64,000 nt of DNA from Pseudomonadota bacterium (lineage in GTDB: Bacteria > Desulfobacterota > Binatia > Binatales > Binataceae). The notes below the pieces were generated by a model. The model saw only the letters and a list, made by a program, of their open reading frames with translations, did no database searches and was not told the DNA's origin. Positions 25,624-34,347 of the stretch are shown piece by piece (the stretch's first letter is position 1; each line of letters starts with the position of its first letter). The stretch lies in assembly GCA_021324755.1 (NCBI GenBank), contig JAJPIL010000021.1, positions 62,001 to 126,000 of the forward strand. Direction: 5' to 3'. Position numbers and translations under genes: made by a program.

Positions 25624-26316
25624 CTAAAGCTTTATCCCCGTAAGCTCGACCTTTCGCAGCCGAAAGAAGTTGTGCATGAAGAGTTCGAAGTCGTTGATGT
25701 CCTGGGCGAAGCGCACGCGCCAGTAGTAGTTTCCGCTCCACGAAAGGACGGCGCCCGCAGGCGGCGGGTTCGTAAAGGTAACCACACCGGTCTGGGAGAT
25801 CGAGTAGGCGCTTTGCGGCTGGGGCGTCCCGTCGATATAGATCGTGGGCGGCACGTCGGGCGGCCCGGTCACCACGCCTGCAACGCTCTGGACGGGCTCG
25901 GCGAACGGCCCCAGAAGGCGCGTGAGCTGAAAGCTCGTACTTACGCCGTCGCCGGTTGCGAACTGTTCGCGCGTCACCGAGTTGTCCGGCGTGTAGACGT
26001 CGTTGAACAGGAAATCGTCGAAGGCGCCCTGGCGCGCCTTGAAAAAGCCCTCCAGCGCGGCCCAGTCGTCGGCCAGCACCGGGTCGCCGAACGAGCGAAT
26101 CGCCGCCGGGTACGGCACGGCCGAGACCGACGGATAGGGCTGGTTTTGCCACAAAAACTCGTATTGAAGCTCGAAGTCGTTGATCGGCGACGACCACAGC
26201 GCAAGCCGCGTCTCTTTGCCCGAGGTCGCGGTCTGGATAAGCGTGGCGCCGGCGCGCGGCTTGCGGATCACGCTGAACTTTACGCCCTTGAACGTCGGAA
26301 GCACGCTGTTGCCCAT
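25624..26316 (-). CDS. DUF2460 distal tail protein
   Basis: 230 residues from ATG 26316. It shows the DUF2460 pattern: an N-terminal FSVIRKPRAGATLIQTATSG, then LALWSSPINDFELQYEFL, RQGAFDDFLFNDVYTPDNSV, TRLLGPFAEPVQ and a final INDFELFMHNFFRLRKVELT. In RcGTA this is g12, a distal tail ring protein joining the tube to the hub. The hub gene lies downstream with two extra small genes between. Confidence 0.85.
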   Translation of the reverse strand: MGNSVLPTFKGVKFSVIRKPRAGATLIQTATSGKETRLALWSSPINDFELQYEFLWQNQPYPSVSAVPYPAAIRSFGDPVLADDWAALEGFFKARQGAFDDFLFNDVYTPDNSVTREQFATGDGVSTSFQLTRLLGPFAEPVQSVAGVVTGPPDVPPTIYIDGTPQPQSAYSISQTGVVTFTNPPPAGAVLSWSGNYYWRVRFAQDINDFELFMHNFFRLRKVELTGIKL

Positions 26317-26320
26317 CGGA

Positions 26321-26632
26321 TTAAAGCGAGCCGAACACCTGGATTTGTTGCTCCACGCACTTGAGAAGCTCGCCCGTGGGGAATTGTGCCCAGAGCTGAA
26401 GCGTCCATATCCCGGGCGTGGTGAAGTCGGCTCCGGTGGTGGCGTACTGGGCGAGCTCGCCGAGGACCGGATCGTTGACGTAGCTTGCGGTGAGCTCGAG
26501 CGCCGCAAGCCCGGTCGGCGGCATCGCCTTTATCGTAAGCGAGCTCGCGCTCGAGATATCGACGCTCAGCTGGACGAATTGGATGAGCTTGCCGACTTCG
26601 CCCGCCACCAGAAAACCGGATACTACCGCCAT
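26321..26632 (-). CDS. Small tail protein, beta-sandwich type
   Basis: 103 residues. The sequence alternates short strands (LIQFVQLSVDISSASSLTI, GIWTLQLWAQFPTGELLKC) as in an immunoglobulin-like appended domain. It is five bases from the DUF2460 gene and probably translated with it. No named family recognised. Confidence 0.55.
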   Translation of the reverse strand: MAVVSGFLVAGEVGKLIQFVQLSVDISSASSLTIKAMPPTGLAALELTASYVNDPVLGELAQYATTGADFTTPGIWTLQLWAQFPTGELLKCVEQQIQVFGSL

Positions 26633-26675
26633 CGCTTTTGCGCTTCGCCTTTATGCCTCGATTCTTGCCTGCGCC

Positions 26676-26894
26676 TTAAAGCCTCACCGTTTGCACCGCG
26701 AGCGCAAGCAGAAGGCCTGCCAGCACACCCGCCGCGAACAAAAGCGCGCTCTCCACGTGCGGCAAACCGACCGTAATGGCCCATCGTTTGCCGATCCGCA
26801 CGTGAGCCTTTGCGTTTTGCTCGGCCGCCTTCCAGGTCCCGCGCGCCTTCGACCCTCGGCCGCCTCTTCGGTCGAACGCGAGCACGCGCCCCAT
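26676..26894 (-). CDS. Small membrane protein of the tail region
   Basis: 72 residues: a basic, glycine-rich N-terminal half and one C-terminal hydrophobic helix (ALLFAAGVLAGLLLALAV). Starts four bases after the upstream stop. Function unknown; a minor lysis or assembly role is possible. Confidence 0.45.
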   Translation of the reverse strand: MGRVLAFDRRGGRGSKARGTWKAAEQNAKAHVRIGKRWAITVGLPHVESALLFAAGVLAGLLLALAVQTVRL

Positions 26895-26898
26895 CGGC

Positions 26899-27858
26899 TC
26901 ACCCCGCGTTTACGTTGAAGGTCACGGTCACCTGCACGGTGTTGCCCGCAACCGTGGGCTGGAAGACGGGCGCTGCGCCGAGCCCTCCGCCGGCGGTGAA
27001 CATCACTTCGCCGATAAGGTTCCCGCTCGTGTAGCTCGCGGCGACCGCACTTTGGTCCTGGAGCGTGCCGCCGCAGATCGTGCCGCCCGAGCCGGAAATC
27101 GTAAACGTCACGGCCGCGCCAGCGCGCGATACGGGATTTGTGCCCGACGGCGCACCGGGCGAGAACTGGGGAAGCGTGCTCGGCGAGCTGAAGTTGGTAA
27201 AAAAGTTCGCCCGGCTCGAAAGCGTATCGCTAATCGCGAAGGCGGGACCGATCGTCACCGTGGCGCTCGAGACCGACGCCGCGGCGTTGGCTGCGGTCGA
27301 GCCGTTGAGCGTCGTGACCAAGGCGTAGCTCGTGCTGGAGTTGACGGTGCCGACGTAAGCGTTGAGCGGCGCGCCGCCCGTCCCCGCGCCAGCCACCGAC
27401 ACAGCCTGCCCCACGATCAGCGCGGGCGACGGCGCGGTCGAAAAGGTAAGCGTGTTCGAGCCGGAAGTCATCGCGCCGCTCGAATTGGTGCCGACCGGCT
27501 GAAGGAGCCCGATATAAAGGCTCGGCGTCGATTGCCCGGCAGTTAGAAGGTTTATCAGCCAGGTCGCGCCCTGGGTGGGGATAAGGTTATGGCCGCCGAA
27601 CTCGCTCACGAGCCTGCTCGCTCCCGGCGCACCCTCCCAGACGCGCACGTTCCAGGTCGAACCTAGGCGATTTTCGAGCAAGCCGCCGCAAAGCGCGCCG
27701 AGCCCGCCGAAGGCCTGCGCGTTCTGGGAGAGTTTCGCCGGGCTTGCCGCGATAGCCAGAAGCTTGCGGGCAAGCCAATCGGGGTCGCTTCGATGGCGCC
27801 CGGCTTTAGCTTCGTTCAAAAGCTCTTCCAACTTTTCGATCATTTCCTTTATCTCCAA
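26899..27858 (-). CDS. Minor tail/appendage protein with beta modules
   Basis: 319 residues. The N-terminus is a helical charged segment (EIKEMIEKLEELLNEAKAGR), followed by a tail-like domain with GGHNLIPTQGATWLINLLTA and YIGLLQPV. Next is a module with LIVGQAVSVAGAGTGGAPLN ending VSSATVTIGPAF. The C-terminus is beta-rich (GNLIGEVMFTAGGGLGAAPV). The middle module closely resembles one in the tail hub protein. Likely a virion appendage; exact role not known. Confidence 0.6.
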   Translation of the reverse strand: MEIKEMIEKLEELLNEAKAGRHRSDPDWLARKLLAIAASPAKLSQNAQAFGGLGALCGGLLENRLGSTWNVRVWEGAPGASRLVSEFGGHNLIPTQGATWLINLLTAGQSTPSLYIGLLQPVGTNSSGAMTSGSNTLTFSTAPSPALIVGQAVSVAGAGTGGAPLNAYVGTVNSSTSYALVTTLNGSTAANAAASVSSATVTIGPAFAISDTLSSRANFFTNFSSPSTLPQFSPGAPSGTNPVSRAGAAVTFTISGSGGTICGGTLQDQSAVAASYTSGNLIGEVMFTAGGGLGAAPVFQPTVAGNTVQVTVTFNVNAG

Positions 27859-27885
27859 TCAAGCGGTATTTGCTTGCAGACGCTG

Positions 27886-29838
27886 CTACGGGCCGAACGG
27901 CGGCTCGTTCGTTACGACGATCGCTCGGCAAAGAGGCGCTGTGAGCACGACCGCGTGCGCAATCGGCGCGCTGAGCGCGCAACTTTTCGCCATCGGCGTG
28001 GCGATCACCAGGTTTCGGGCAAGCGGTGCCTCCAGGATCAAAGCAACCGTGATCTGGATCGCCTCGGACACCGGCGCCGACACGAGCCCGTATTGCGCAA
28101 GCAGCGCCGCGAAGGCGCTCGCGCTCTCTTCGTCGCCGAGCGCGCCCGAAAGCGCAAGCGCGCACAGGAGACTTGCGATCAAGCTTTCGAACGTGGTCAT
28201 CGAAGGTGCGATCGCGACCTGGCATGCTATCGCGTTTTGAATGTCGGCGCCGAGCGCGCTTGCGTTTTGGTTTGCGCCAGCAAGTAGCGGCGCGGCCGTC
28301 GCCCCAGCCTGCGGCCCCGCGGCAAGATAAGAGCCTGCAAGCGCGGCCGAAAACGAGCCGTCGAGCGACGGCACGAGCGCGATCCGCGCGATTGCGATCG
28401 ACTCTACCTGGGAGGAAAGCGCACCGATAAGTTCAAAGACCGCCGACGCAAGCGCCGCAACTTGCGCCTCCATTGCACACGACGCCGCAAGCGCCATCGA
28501 AAGCTCGATCGCGCTCGTCTCGAGCACGCTTGCGCCCGCACCCACCCGTTCGAGCAGCGCAAATGCTTGCGCGCTTGCCGCTGCGCCGCCAAAGGCCGCC
28601 ACCTCCTGCGGCGCAATGCCGAGCGCAGCGCTTGCCTGCTCGACAAACTCGAGCGTTAAAGAAGACAGCAGCTGCGCGCTTGCGACAGGCTCGGCGAAGT
28701 CGCTTATTCCGGCGCTTGTCGCGGCCGCCGAATAAGCAACCGTGCCTGCACCGCTTTGCACGCCGGCCTGCGCCGCGGGCGAACCTTCCAGTAAGCCTGT
28801 CCCGGTCGACGAAAGCGCGAGGTTATCTGCGATCGTGCCGCCGACCGACGACGCCATCGCGGGCGCGCCGCTCGCACTGGAGCTTTGAGCGGTACTCAGA
28901 GCGCTCGCCGCCGACGCTCCAGATGTAACCGAGGCCGCCTGGGACGGTCCGCCGAGCAACGTTGCCGCCGGCGATCCGAGAAGCTGTAGCTGCCAAGCAC
29001 AAGCACCGCTTACGTCGGCCGATTCGAAAGCAGCCTCGCTTGCGCGCTGCGCCAAAGCCGCACCGGCGAGCGACGAGCCGCCCGATCCCACCACGTTCGC
29101 CTGCGCGAAGGCGGCGCTTATCGAGTAGGTCGGACCAGCCTGGTAAGCGAGCAGCGTGATCGCGATCGCGCATCCGGTGTCGTTACTGTTGCCGCTGACC
29201 GCGCACGTCTGGCTTTGAGTTGCACCTGCGGCGTTGAGCTGTAAGTCGCCGATCGCGATTCCAGGTGCGGAGCCACCGAAAAACTGGTACTTAGTCGAGA
29301 AATTCACGCGCTGCGAAAGCGCGCTTGGCAGCGTGTAGCTGTCGGTGTAGGTCGCCGACTGCTCTACGGTGGAGTAAAAACAGACCAGAAGGTCGGTTGC
29401 CGCCGAGGCGTTGATCGAAGGCGCGACGAGGCTCGAGGTGTTCTTGGTGTACAAATTGTAATTGGTCGCGTCGATAGGATTCGTCGTTGTGCCGCTGTAG
29501 GCGACCACCGCGAGCGAAGGATACGTGCTCACTCCCGACCAGGAGAAGGTAACCGTGGCGCCGATATCGCCTGAAGTTGCGATCTTCCAGTAAATCGCCC
29601 AGACGCCCCAGGGATTCGCGCTGCTTTCGGTCTTTAGCGGGTAGGCGCTCGAAAGCACGGTCCATCCTGAGGGCGCGGTAAAGCTGCTGCTCGTCATGCC
29701 GGTTCCGTAAGCACCGAGGCATACGAGCGCGAGCATCAGGTCGCCCGCCGAAAGGCTCGAGTCGGTCGTGATCGACACGCTCGTCGTGCTCGAAGAAGCA
29801 TCCTGGGTAGTCCAGGCTTTTACGAACTGGATCGCCAT
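27886..29838 (-). CDS. Virion protein with beta N-terminus and long Ala-rich C-terminus
   Basis: 650 residues from ATG 29838. Residues ~1-230 are a Ser/Thr-rich beta domain common in phage minor structural proteins: AIQFVKAWTTQDASSSTTSV, FTAPSGWTVLSSAYPL, VVAYSGTTTNPID, then NSNDTGCAIAITLLAYQ. Residues ~235-650 are almost only small residues (A, S, G, L, V) in quasi-repeated hydrophobic helices with few charges. The tail could form a fibrous helix bundle or a membrane-active stretch. The frame continues upstream of 29838 without a good start and is discounted there. Confidence 0.6.
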   Translation of the reverse strand: MAIQFVKAWTTQDASSSTTSVSITTDSSLSAGDLMLALVCLGAYGTGMTSSSFTAPSGWTVLSSAYPLKTESSANPWGVWAIYWKIATSGDIGATVTFSWSGVSTYPSLAVVAYSGTTTNPIDATNYNLYTKNTSSLVAPSINASAATDLLVCFYSTVEQSATYTDSYTLPSALSQRVNFSTKYQFFGGSAPGIAIGDLQLNAAGATQSQTCAVSGNSNDTGCAIAITLLAYQAGPTYSISAAFAQANVVGSGGSSLAGAALAQRASEAAFESADVSGACAWQLQLLGSPAATLLGGPSQAASVTSGASAASALSTAQSSSASGAPAMASSVGGTIADNLALSSTGTGLLEGSPAAQAGVQSGAGTVAYSAAATSAGISDFAEPVASAQLLSSLTLEFVEQASAALGIAPQEVAAFGGAAASAQAFALLERVGAGASVLETSAIELSMALAASCAMEAQVAALASAVFELIGALSSQVESIAIARIALVPSLDGSFSAALAGSYLAAGPQAGATAAPLLAGANQNASALGADIQNAIACQVAIAPSMTTFESLIASLLCALALSGALGDEESASAFAALLAQYGLVSAPVSEAIQITVALILEAPLARNLVIATPMAKSCALSAPIAHAVVLTAPLCRAIVVTNEPPFGP

Positions 29839-30032
29839 CGCCAAAAGCGCCTCGTCAGGGGCGAGCTTACGACCGAGAGCAACGGCACCTTGCGCTTTTC
29901 CGCCGAGCCATCCAACACCGCGCGCCCGAAAACGTTTGCTTGAAAGCCTCGCCCGCGCCTCCAACACTCCAAGCGTTCGCAACCTGCGCGCCGCTTGGGC
30001 CCAACTAATCGCGATCGCCGCCACCCTTCCGC

Positions 30033-30737
30033 TCAGCGCTGAAGCACGCTTCGCCGCCAGTTGGCCCTGCCCCGCCGACGCCGTTCGCGCCGCGAGCCAG
30101 GATGGGGATACGCGCGCGAGCCTTTGCTTGCGTCGTCGCCGGTTATCTGAATCCATCCGAACCGCGGCACGAACACCTGCGCGTATCCTCCTGGGAGCAC
30201 CACGAACGGGCCGCTTGCGTAGCCCTTGAAGTCGTAGGGCCCGCTTGCGTACTCGTAGCCGAAATAAGCCGGAGTGACGAAATCCGACACCGTCACGCCG
30301 TCGATCTGGTAGGCGTATTGCGGGGCTTCGACCGGATCGCACACCTCGCCCGCCCAGAAGTAGCCGCTTAGGTCCTGGAAGGCGCAGTTGATATACGGGT
30401 CGACCGCCATCTCGCACATTTCGTGCGAGGCGACTAGGTTTACGGGCTCACCTGCCTCGTTTGCGGTCTCGACGAAAATTTTCGCAAGCGGCAATCCTTC
30501 GGGCGTAAGGTCATGGTAACCCAGCGCCCCCGCTTGGTCGCTGTTGTCGAGAAACACCATCCAGTACGATCCCGGCGCGGGCTGCGTGCTTTTCGGCACG
30601 AGCGCCAAGCTTACCTCCTCCACGCTCCATACGCTTGCCAAATCGCGGTTCCATTGCGTCTGAAGCGCCGGAAGGATCGCGCTTACGGCCGAGTCCGAAA
30701 GGAGCGTAGACTCGTTGATAACGCTTATCTGGATCAT
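30033..30737 (-). CDS. Phage-encoded metallopeptidase-like protein
   Basis: 234 residues from ATG 30737 (GGGGAG upstream). The centre has NLVASHEMCEMAVDPYINCA and later GYFWAGEVCDPVEAPQY. A Ser-His-Glu-x2-Glu-x3-Asp-Pro motif followed by a GE-x-C/D segment occurs in secreted zinc peptidase-like proteins, where His and the acidic residues bind the metal. No signal peptide. The C-terminus past residue ~210 is a basic, low-complexity tail. Catalytic activity is inference; a virion-associated protease is one possibility. Confidence 0.45.
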   Translation of the reverse strand: MIQISVINESTLLSDSAVSAILPALQTQWNRDLASVWSVEEVSLALVPKSTQPAPGSYWMVFLDNSDQAGALGYHDLTPEGLPLAKIFVETANEAGEPVNLVASHEMCEMAVDPYINCAFQDLSGYFWAGEVCDPVEAPQYAYQIDGVTVSDFVTPAYFGYEYASGPYDFKGYASGPFVVLPGGYAQVFVPRFGWIQITGDDASKGSRAYPHPGSRRERRRRGRANWRRSVLQR

Positions 30738-30887
30738 TTGCGAGATACTCCCCACTTCGTTCGCATCGTATCTGGAGCGACGGCGTCGGCTGTCGCCGCT
30801 TCGCCCTGCACTGGGCGAGTGTTAAGAGGCGACGGGTCGCCGACGCAAGCCGAAGACGCGGCCAAAGCTAGAACTTCGACGGTCATC

Positions 30888-31139
30888 TCAGTCGATCTCG
30901 ATCAAAAATTCGCGCGCCTTTGCTAGCTCTTCGGGCGCTATCTCGGTCAGCTCGAAGTTCTTTTTAAGCTCGTCGAGCAGCCGACGGCGCTCATCCGGCG
31001 CCGCTATCAGCAGGCGCGCGAAGAGCTCGGATGCGCGCGGATGGGCAAGGCGCATTAACTTGGCTGGCTCGTAGAAGTAGGTCTGCGCGCATTGAATCAA
31101 GAGCGCGCCCTCCATAATTCCAAGCGCAATCATTCTCAC
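30888..31139 (-). CDS. Small phage protein
   Basis: 83 residues, mainly helical, with a charged C-terminal half (LLDELKKNFELTEIAPEELA). The start is three bases after the stop of the Cys-rich gene upstream, so the two are probably co-translated. No family recognised. Confidence 0.55.
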   Translation of the reverse strand: MRMIALGIMEGALLIQCAQTYFYEPAKLMRLAHPRASELFARLLIAAPDERRRLLDELKKNFELTEIAPEELAKAREFLIEID

Positions 31140-31141
31140 GG

Positions 31142-31384
31142 CTAAATCGCGCGACCTCCCTTATCTGGATGGTTGTTCGGCGGCGGCTCTGGATCGCACT
31201 TTTGGCAATCGCATTCTTGCTCGTCCGCCGCCCTGCAGCTGATTCCGCCGGTCGGATCGTCGGTCTCCTGGCAGATTCCCCATTCGATAAAGCAGCGCTC
31301 CCTGCCCTCGATATACGCCCGCCGCATCCCGAGCGGCATTTTGCTGAGCGCCGCCACAAGCGCCATCGTTGCTATCGCTTCCAC
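31142..31384 (-). CDS. Small Cys-rich phage protein
   Basis: 80 residues. GTG 31384 is chosen because AGGAGA lies seven bases upstream; the frame is open further 5' without a better site. A helical N-terminus (ALVAALSKMPLGMRRAYIEG) is followed by a Cys-rich tail (CFIEWGIC, SCRAADEQECDCQKCDPEP), which may bind metal or form disulfides. It follows the tape-measure gene. Confidence 0.5.
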   Translation of the reverse strand: MEAIATMALVAALSKMPLGMRRAYIEGRERCFIEWGICQETDDPTGGISCRAADEQECDCQKCDPEPPPNNHPDKGGRAI

Positions 31385-31574
31385 ACTCTTTTCTCCTAGA
31401 CCGGCCGGGGCCTTGGCGGCCTGGTTTACGTTTGCGCGCAGAGTCCTCCATCCGTTCCATCTACCCTCAATCCCGCGCCGAGGCCCCGGCGAATTCTTGG
31501 CCACTTGTCCATCAGCTCGCCCGAGCTTGCCATCTCTTCGATCAACCGTCCGCGCCTTTGACCGCGACCATCGT

Positions 31575-32753
31575 TCAGCTGATTACGAAGCCCGAACCGC
31601 CACGGGGCGACGCTCTCAGCGAGCGCTGGAGGATATTGGTGATCGTGTCGCCGTGCTCCATCAAAAGTTCCCGCACCGAGCGCGCATCCAGGGCGCTTAC
31701 GTGGTAGTTGACGTTGATGTTGTGGCTGGCGGTCGGGCCGGTCGCATCGCCGATCAGCCGTTGGATCCCGGTCGAAAGATGGGCTGGCAGGACCATTTCG
31801 CGTGGATGGAGCATCGCGAGCGTTCCGTGACCTGGTCCGACGATCATTCCGCCGGCGGCCGACGGCACGATTCCGCCGCGCTCGAAGCCGAAGATCGCGC
31901 CTACGTCGCCGAGGCCCGAGAAGAGCGAGCCGAGCCCGCCAATACCGCCGCCACCTAGCGAGGCGAGTTCGCCCAGGGCGGAGTTGAACGAGCCGGCGAG
32001 GCTTTGGAATAGCTCGGGAAGCTCGCTCGTGCTCGTGCCGAGCTGGTCGAACGTTTCGGGAAGCCCGCTCAGCGAACTGTTGAGCTGCGAAAAGTTGTCA
32101 GACAGCGCCTGAAGCTGTTCGCTCCCTTGCTCGCCGAGCTCGGCGCCGTAGCCGGCAAGCGGTGCGGCGAGTCCGTTTGCGCCGACGAGTTCGCCGCTGG
32201 GGCCGAGCGGTCCGGGTCCTTCCGTCGCACCGAAGAGATAGCGCTGCGCAAGTCCGGTGAGCCCGCCGCCGCGTCCTCTCTCACCGTAGATCGCCGAAAG
32301 GAGCGAGCCTTTCTCTGCGCCACCTACAAGCGCCTCGGCATGGCTTCGAACCATACTGGCGATAAAGTCGCGTCCCATCGCGCGCAGCGCCTCGTTCATC
32401 CGTCTCGGGTCGGCGAGCGCCGTGCGCGTAATCATCTCGGCACCTTGGCTGAGCGGCTCGAACGCACCTTCCAATCCAGTGGTGGAAGCCGTCTCGAGCG
32501 CGGCCGTTTGCTGAGCGGCGACGACCGCCTGGGCTGAATCGAGCGTCTGCGCATTCGCCATCTGCGCAGGCAAATCTTGCAGTGGCGTGGCGGCGTCCGC
32601 GACTCCCTTTTTGAGCTCGCTCGTGGCGAGCTTTACCGCCTGCGCCGTCGTGCTCGCCTCTTCCCGCATCGCGCGCATCTGCTCGGCCGCCGTGCGCAGG
32701 TCGAACTGAGTCGGCTCGAATTCGCCTGGAAGGAGCGCGTACTGATACGGCAC
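31575..32753 (-). CDS. Tail tape-measure-like protein
   Basis: 392 residues. A helical N-terminal two thirds has heptad-like segments (TAAEQMRAMREEASTTAQAV). The C-terminus is the characteristic end of lambda-type tape measures: FERGGIVPSAAGGMIVGPGH followed by LAMLHPREMVLPAHL. It sits downstream of the tail-assembly chaperone frames, as expected. It is short for a tape measure, so either the tail is short or part of the role is moved to other proteins, as in RcGTA g11. Confidence 0.75.
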   Translation of the reverse strand: MPYQYALLPGEFEPTQFDLRTAAEQMRAMREEASTTAQAVKLATSELKKGVADAATPLQDLPAQMANAQTLDSAQAVVAAQQTAALETASTTGLEGAFEPLSQGAEMITRTALADPRRMNEALRAMGRDFIASMVRSHAEALVGGAEKGSLLSAIYGERGRGGGLTGLAQRYLFGATEGPGPLGPSGELVGANGLAAPLAGYGAELGEQGSEQLQALSDNFSQLNSSLSGLPETFDQLGTSTSELPELFQSLAGSFNSALGELASLGGGGIGGLGSLFSGLGDVGAIFGFERGGIVPSAAGGMIVGPGHGTLAMLHPREMVLPAHLSTGIQRLIGDATGPTASHNINVNYHVSALDARSVRELLMEHGDTITNILQRSLRASPRGGSGFVIS

Positions 32754-32817
32754 TGTCTAGCCTTCTCCCTCGATCGCCGCTTTAAGCCCGAGTCGTGCTA
32801 CCATTACCCGCTTCGCG

Positions 32818-33189
32818 TCAGACGCCTTGCGGCGCGACCGCGCCGCCGACGGCGCGCCAGGCGCTGAAAAGTTCCTCTATCGTGTTGCGGTCGTAGCGGA
32901 TGACCCTTGCCGGACGGCGCTTTTGCGCCTCGGGCGGAGCAAGAAGCGTTGCGAGCAAGAGATGGACCGGCGGATGCTTGGACCAGTACTCGACTAGGCG
33001 GTTGAACTGGGAAAGCGTTACGCGCGAGTCGATATATTCGAAGGTCCAGCCGGTCACGGTTATCAAAAGTCCGTAGATTTCGCTCCAGTCGGGTTCGACC
33101 CAGCGGCGGCCGTCTCGGTCGCCGCAAGTGTAGGGCGCGCCGGTTCGCTCGAGTCGCGCGCGGGCACACCCACGGCCGCCTCGAAGCAT
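32818..33189 (-). CDS. Tail-assembly chaperone, downstream (-1) frame
   Basis: From about 33170 leftwards this frame reads like a conserved domain (VEPDWSEIYGLLITVTGWTF, then LSQFNRLVEYWSKHPPVHLL), ending at 32818. It overlaps the upstream chaperone frame (33063-33500) in the -1 frame. The only in-frame ATG before the conserved part is at 33189 and has no Shine-Dalgarno. Siphoviruses usually make this part by -1 ribosomal frameshifting to give a G/GT-type pair. I see no canonical slippery heptamer in the overlap, so internal initiation at 33189 remains possible. Confidence 0.6.
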   Translation of the reverse strand: MLRGGRGCARARLERTGAPYTCGDRDGRRWVEPDWSEIYGLLITVTGWTFEYIDSRVTLSQFNRLVEYWSKHPPVHLLLATLLAPPEAQKRRPARVIRYDRNTIEELFSAWRAVGGAVAPQGV

Positions 33190-33500
33190 TGGCGGATTTG
33201 GCTTAAGCTGAAGTTCTCGGCGACGAGCTCGGGCGTGATTTCCGGGTAGTTCATCTTGAGCGCCAAAAGCGCGGTCTCGAACCAGAGCGAATGGAGCCGC
33301 TCCAGTTCCTCGTATGGAACTTCGCCGTTTTTGCCAGATCCTGCGCCGAAGCGCTCGTACATCCACTTGAGCTTGGGCGAGAGCGCCCGACGCGCGCCGA
33401 TCGTGAGTTCCGGCACGACGAACGTCTCGCCGCGCACCACGATCGCGCGCCCTTCGAACGGTGGCTCGCTCATCCTGCCGTGGTAGATTCGTCCCGCCAT
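33063..33500 (-). CDS. Tail-assembly chaperone, upstream frame
   Basis: 145 residues, or 135 from the second ATG (33470). Residues ~10-110 give a compact helical domain (FVVPELTIGARRALSPKLKW, then FETALLALKMNYPEITPELV, SLSQIRQCFEA), typical of siphovirus/GTA tail chaperones that follow the tube gene. The last ~30 residues are low-complexity Ala/Thr/Ser and overlap the conserved part of the other frame, which suggests the longer frameshift product is the main conserved form. Confidence 0.65.
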   Translation of the reverse strand: MAGRIYHGRMSEPPFEGRAIVVRGETFVVPELTIGARRALSPKLKWMYERFGAGSGKNGEVPYEELERLHSLWFETALLALKMNYPEITPELVAENFSLSQIRQCFEAAVGVPARDSSEPARPTLAATETAAAGSNPTGAKSTDF

Positions 33501-33542
33501 CGAACGACCCAGATCACTTCGCTGCGGCTTGCGCGCGCAGGT

Positions 33543-34331
33543 TTACGACGCCAGGTAGATATAGCCGACGACGCCGTCCGGTCCGGCAAAGGCGTTGAAC
33601 ATAATTTCAGGCTCGCTGAAACCCTGAAGCTTGGTCTGGAAGTTGAATTTGTCGGAGACAGCGTTGGGCAGATAGATTCCGATTTTGCGCCCGGAGAAGA
33701 TACCCTGGTAGCGGAAGCTGAAGATCGCGACGTCGCCCTGCAGGACGTTGGTCATCTCGAGCGTTGCGCCAGTGGGCTGGGTGTACTCGTAGTCGATGTA
33801 GACCGGCCGTCCTGCGTCGGCGGCATCAAAGGTGTACACGCCGCCCGAGCTGACCGAGTACTGACCCGCTGCCGAGACGCTGCTCACCGCTAGAAGCGGA
33901 AGTCCGGTGTCGCCGTAGCGCACGCCCCAGTCGGCGACGAAGGTCGCGGCGTTGGCGACCGTGTACTGGTACGGCGAGGCGGTGGGGACGGTGGTGAACT
34001 CGCCGATCTGCGCTCCGGTCATCGCCATCACGCGCTGCCCTGACTGGGGGCCTGCGCTCGAGCCGACGAAGGCCTGGTTGATAAGGTTGGCGCCGAGCGC
34101 AGCGAGCTTGATTCGGCCGTTGACCCTGCCCTTGCTGAGTCCGACCGCGACCGGGTAGATCTGCTCGCCGTAGAGTTCTTCGAGCGTAAGGTCGAATTCG
34201 AGCGACACTTCCTGCACCACGTCGAAGCGGCGTGGCTGGGAGATAGTCGGGAGCGTCCCGTCGACGTACTGGATGAGCCGGGTCCATCCGGAGCCCGGGC
34301 CGAAAATGAACTGTCGCAGATCGCTGGCCAT
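33543..34331 (-). CDS. Major tail tube protein
   Basis: 262 residues, beta-rich, beginning MASDLRQFIFGPGSGWTRL. It has the DVVQEVSLEFDLTLEELYGE segment and a C-terminus FKFNFQTKLQGF-type with IMFNAFAGPDGVVGYIYLAS, resembling tube proteins of siphoviruses. An Ig-like insertion lies around 130-185 (TFDAADAGRPVYIDYEYTQP). It is placed between the tail terminator and chaperone genes, as the tube should be. Confidence 0.75.
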   Translation of the reverse strand: MASDLRQFIFGPGSGWTRLIQYVDGTLPTISQPRRFDVVQEVSLEFDLTLEELYGEQIYPVAVGLSKGRVNGRIKLAALGANLINQAFVGSSAGPQSGQRVMAMTGAQIGEFTTVPTASPYQYTVANAATFVADWGVRYGDTGLPLLAVSSVSAAGQYSVSSGGVYTFDAADAGRPVYIDYEYTQPTGATLEMTNVLQGDVAIFSFRYQGIFSGRKIGIYLPNAVSDKFNFQTKLQGFSEPEIMFNAFAGPDGVVGYIYLAS

Positions 34332-34347
34332 CCTGATTACCCTTGCC

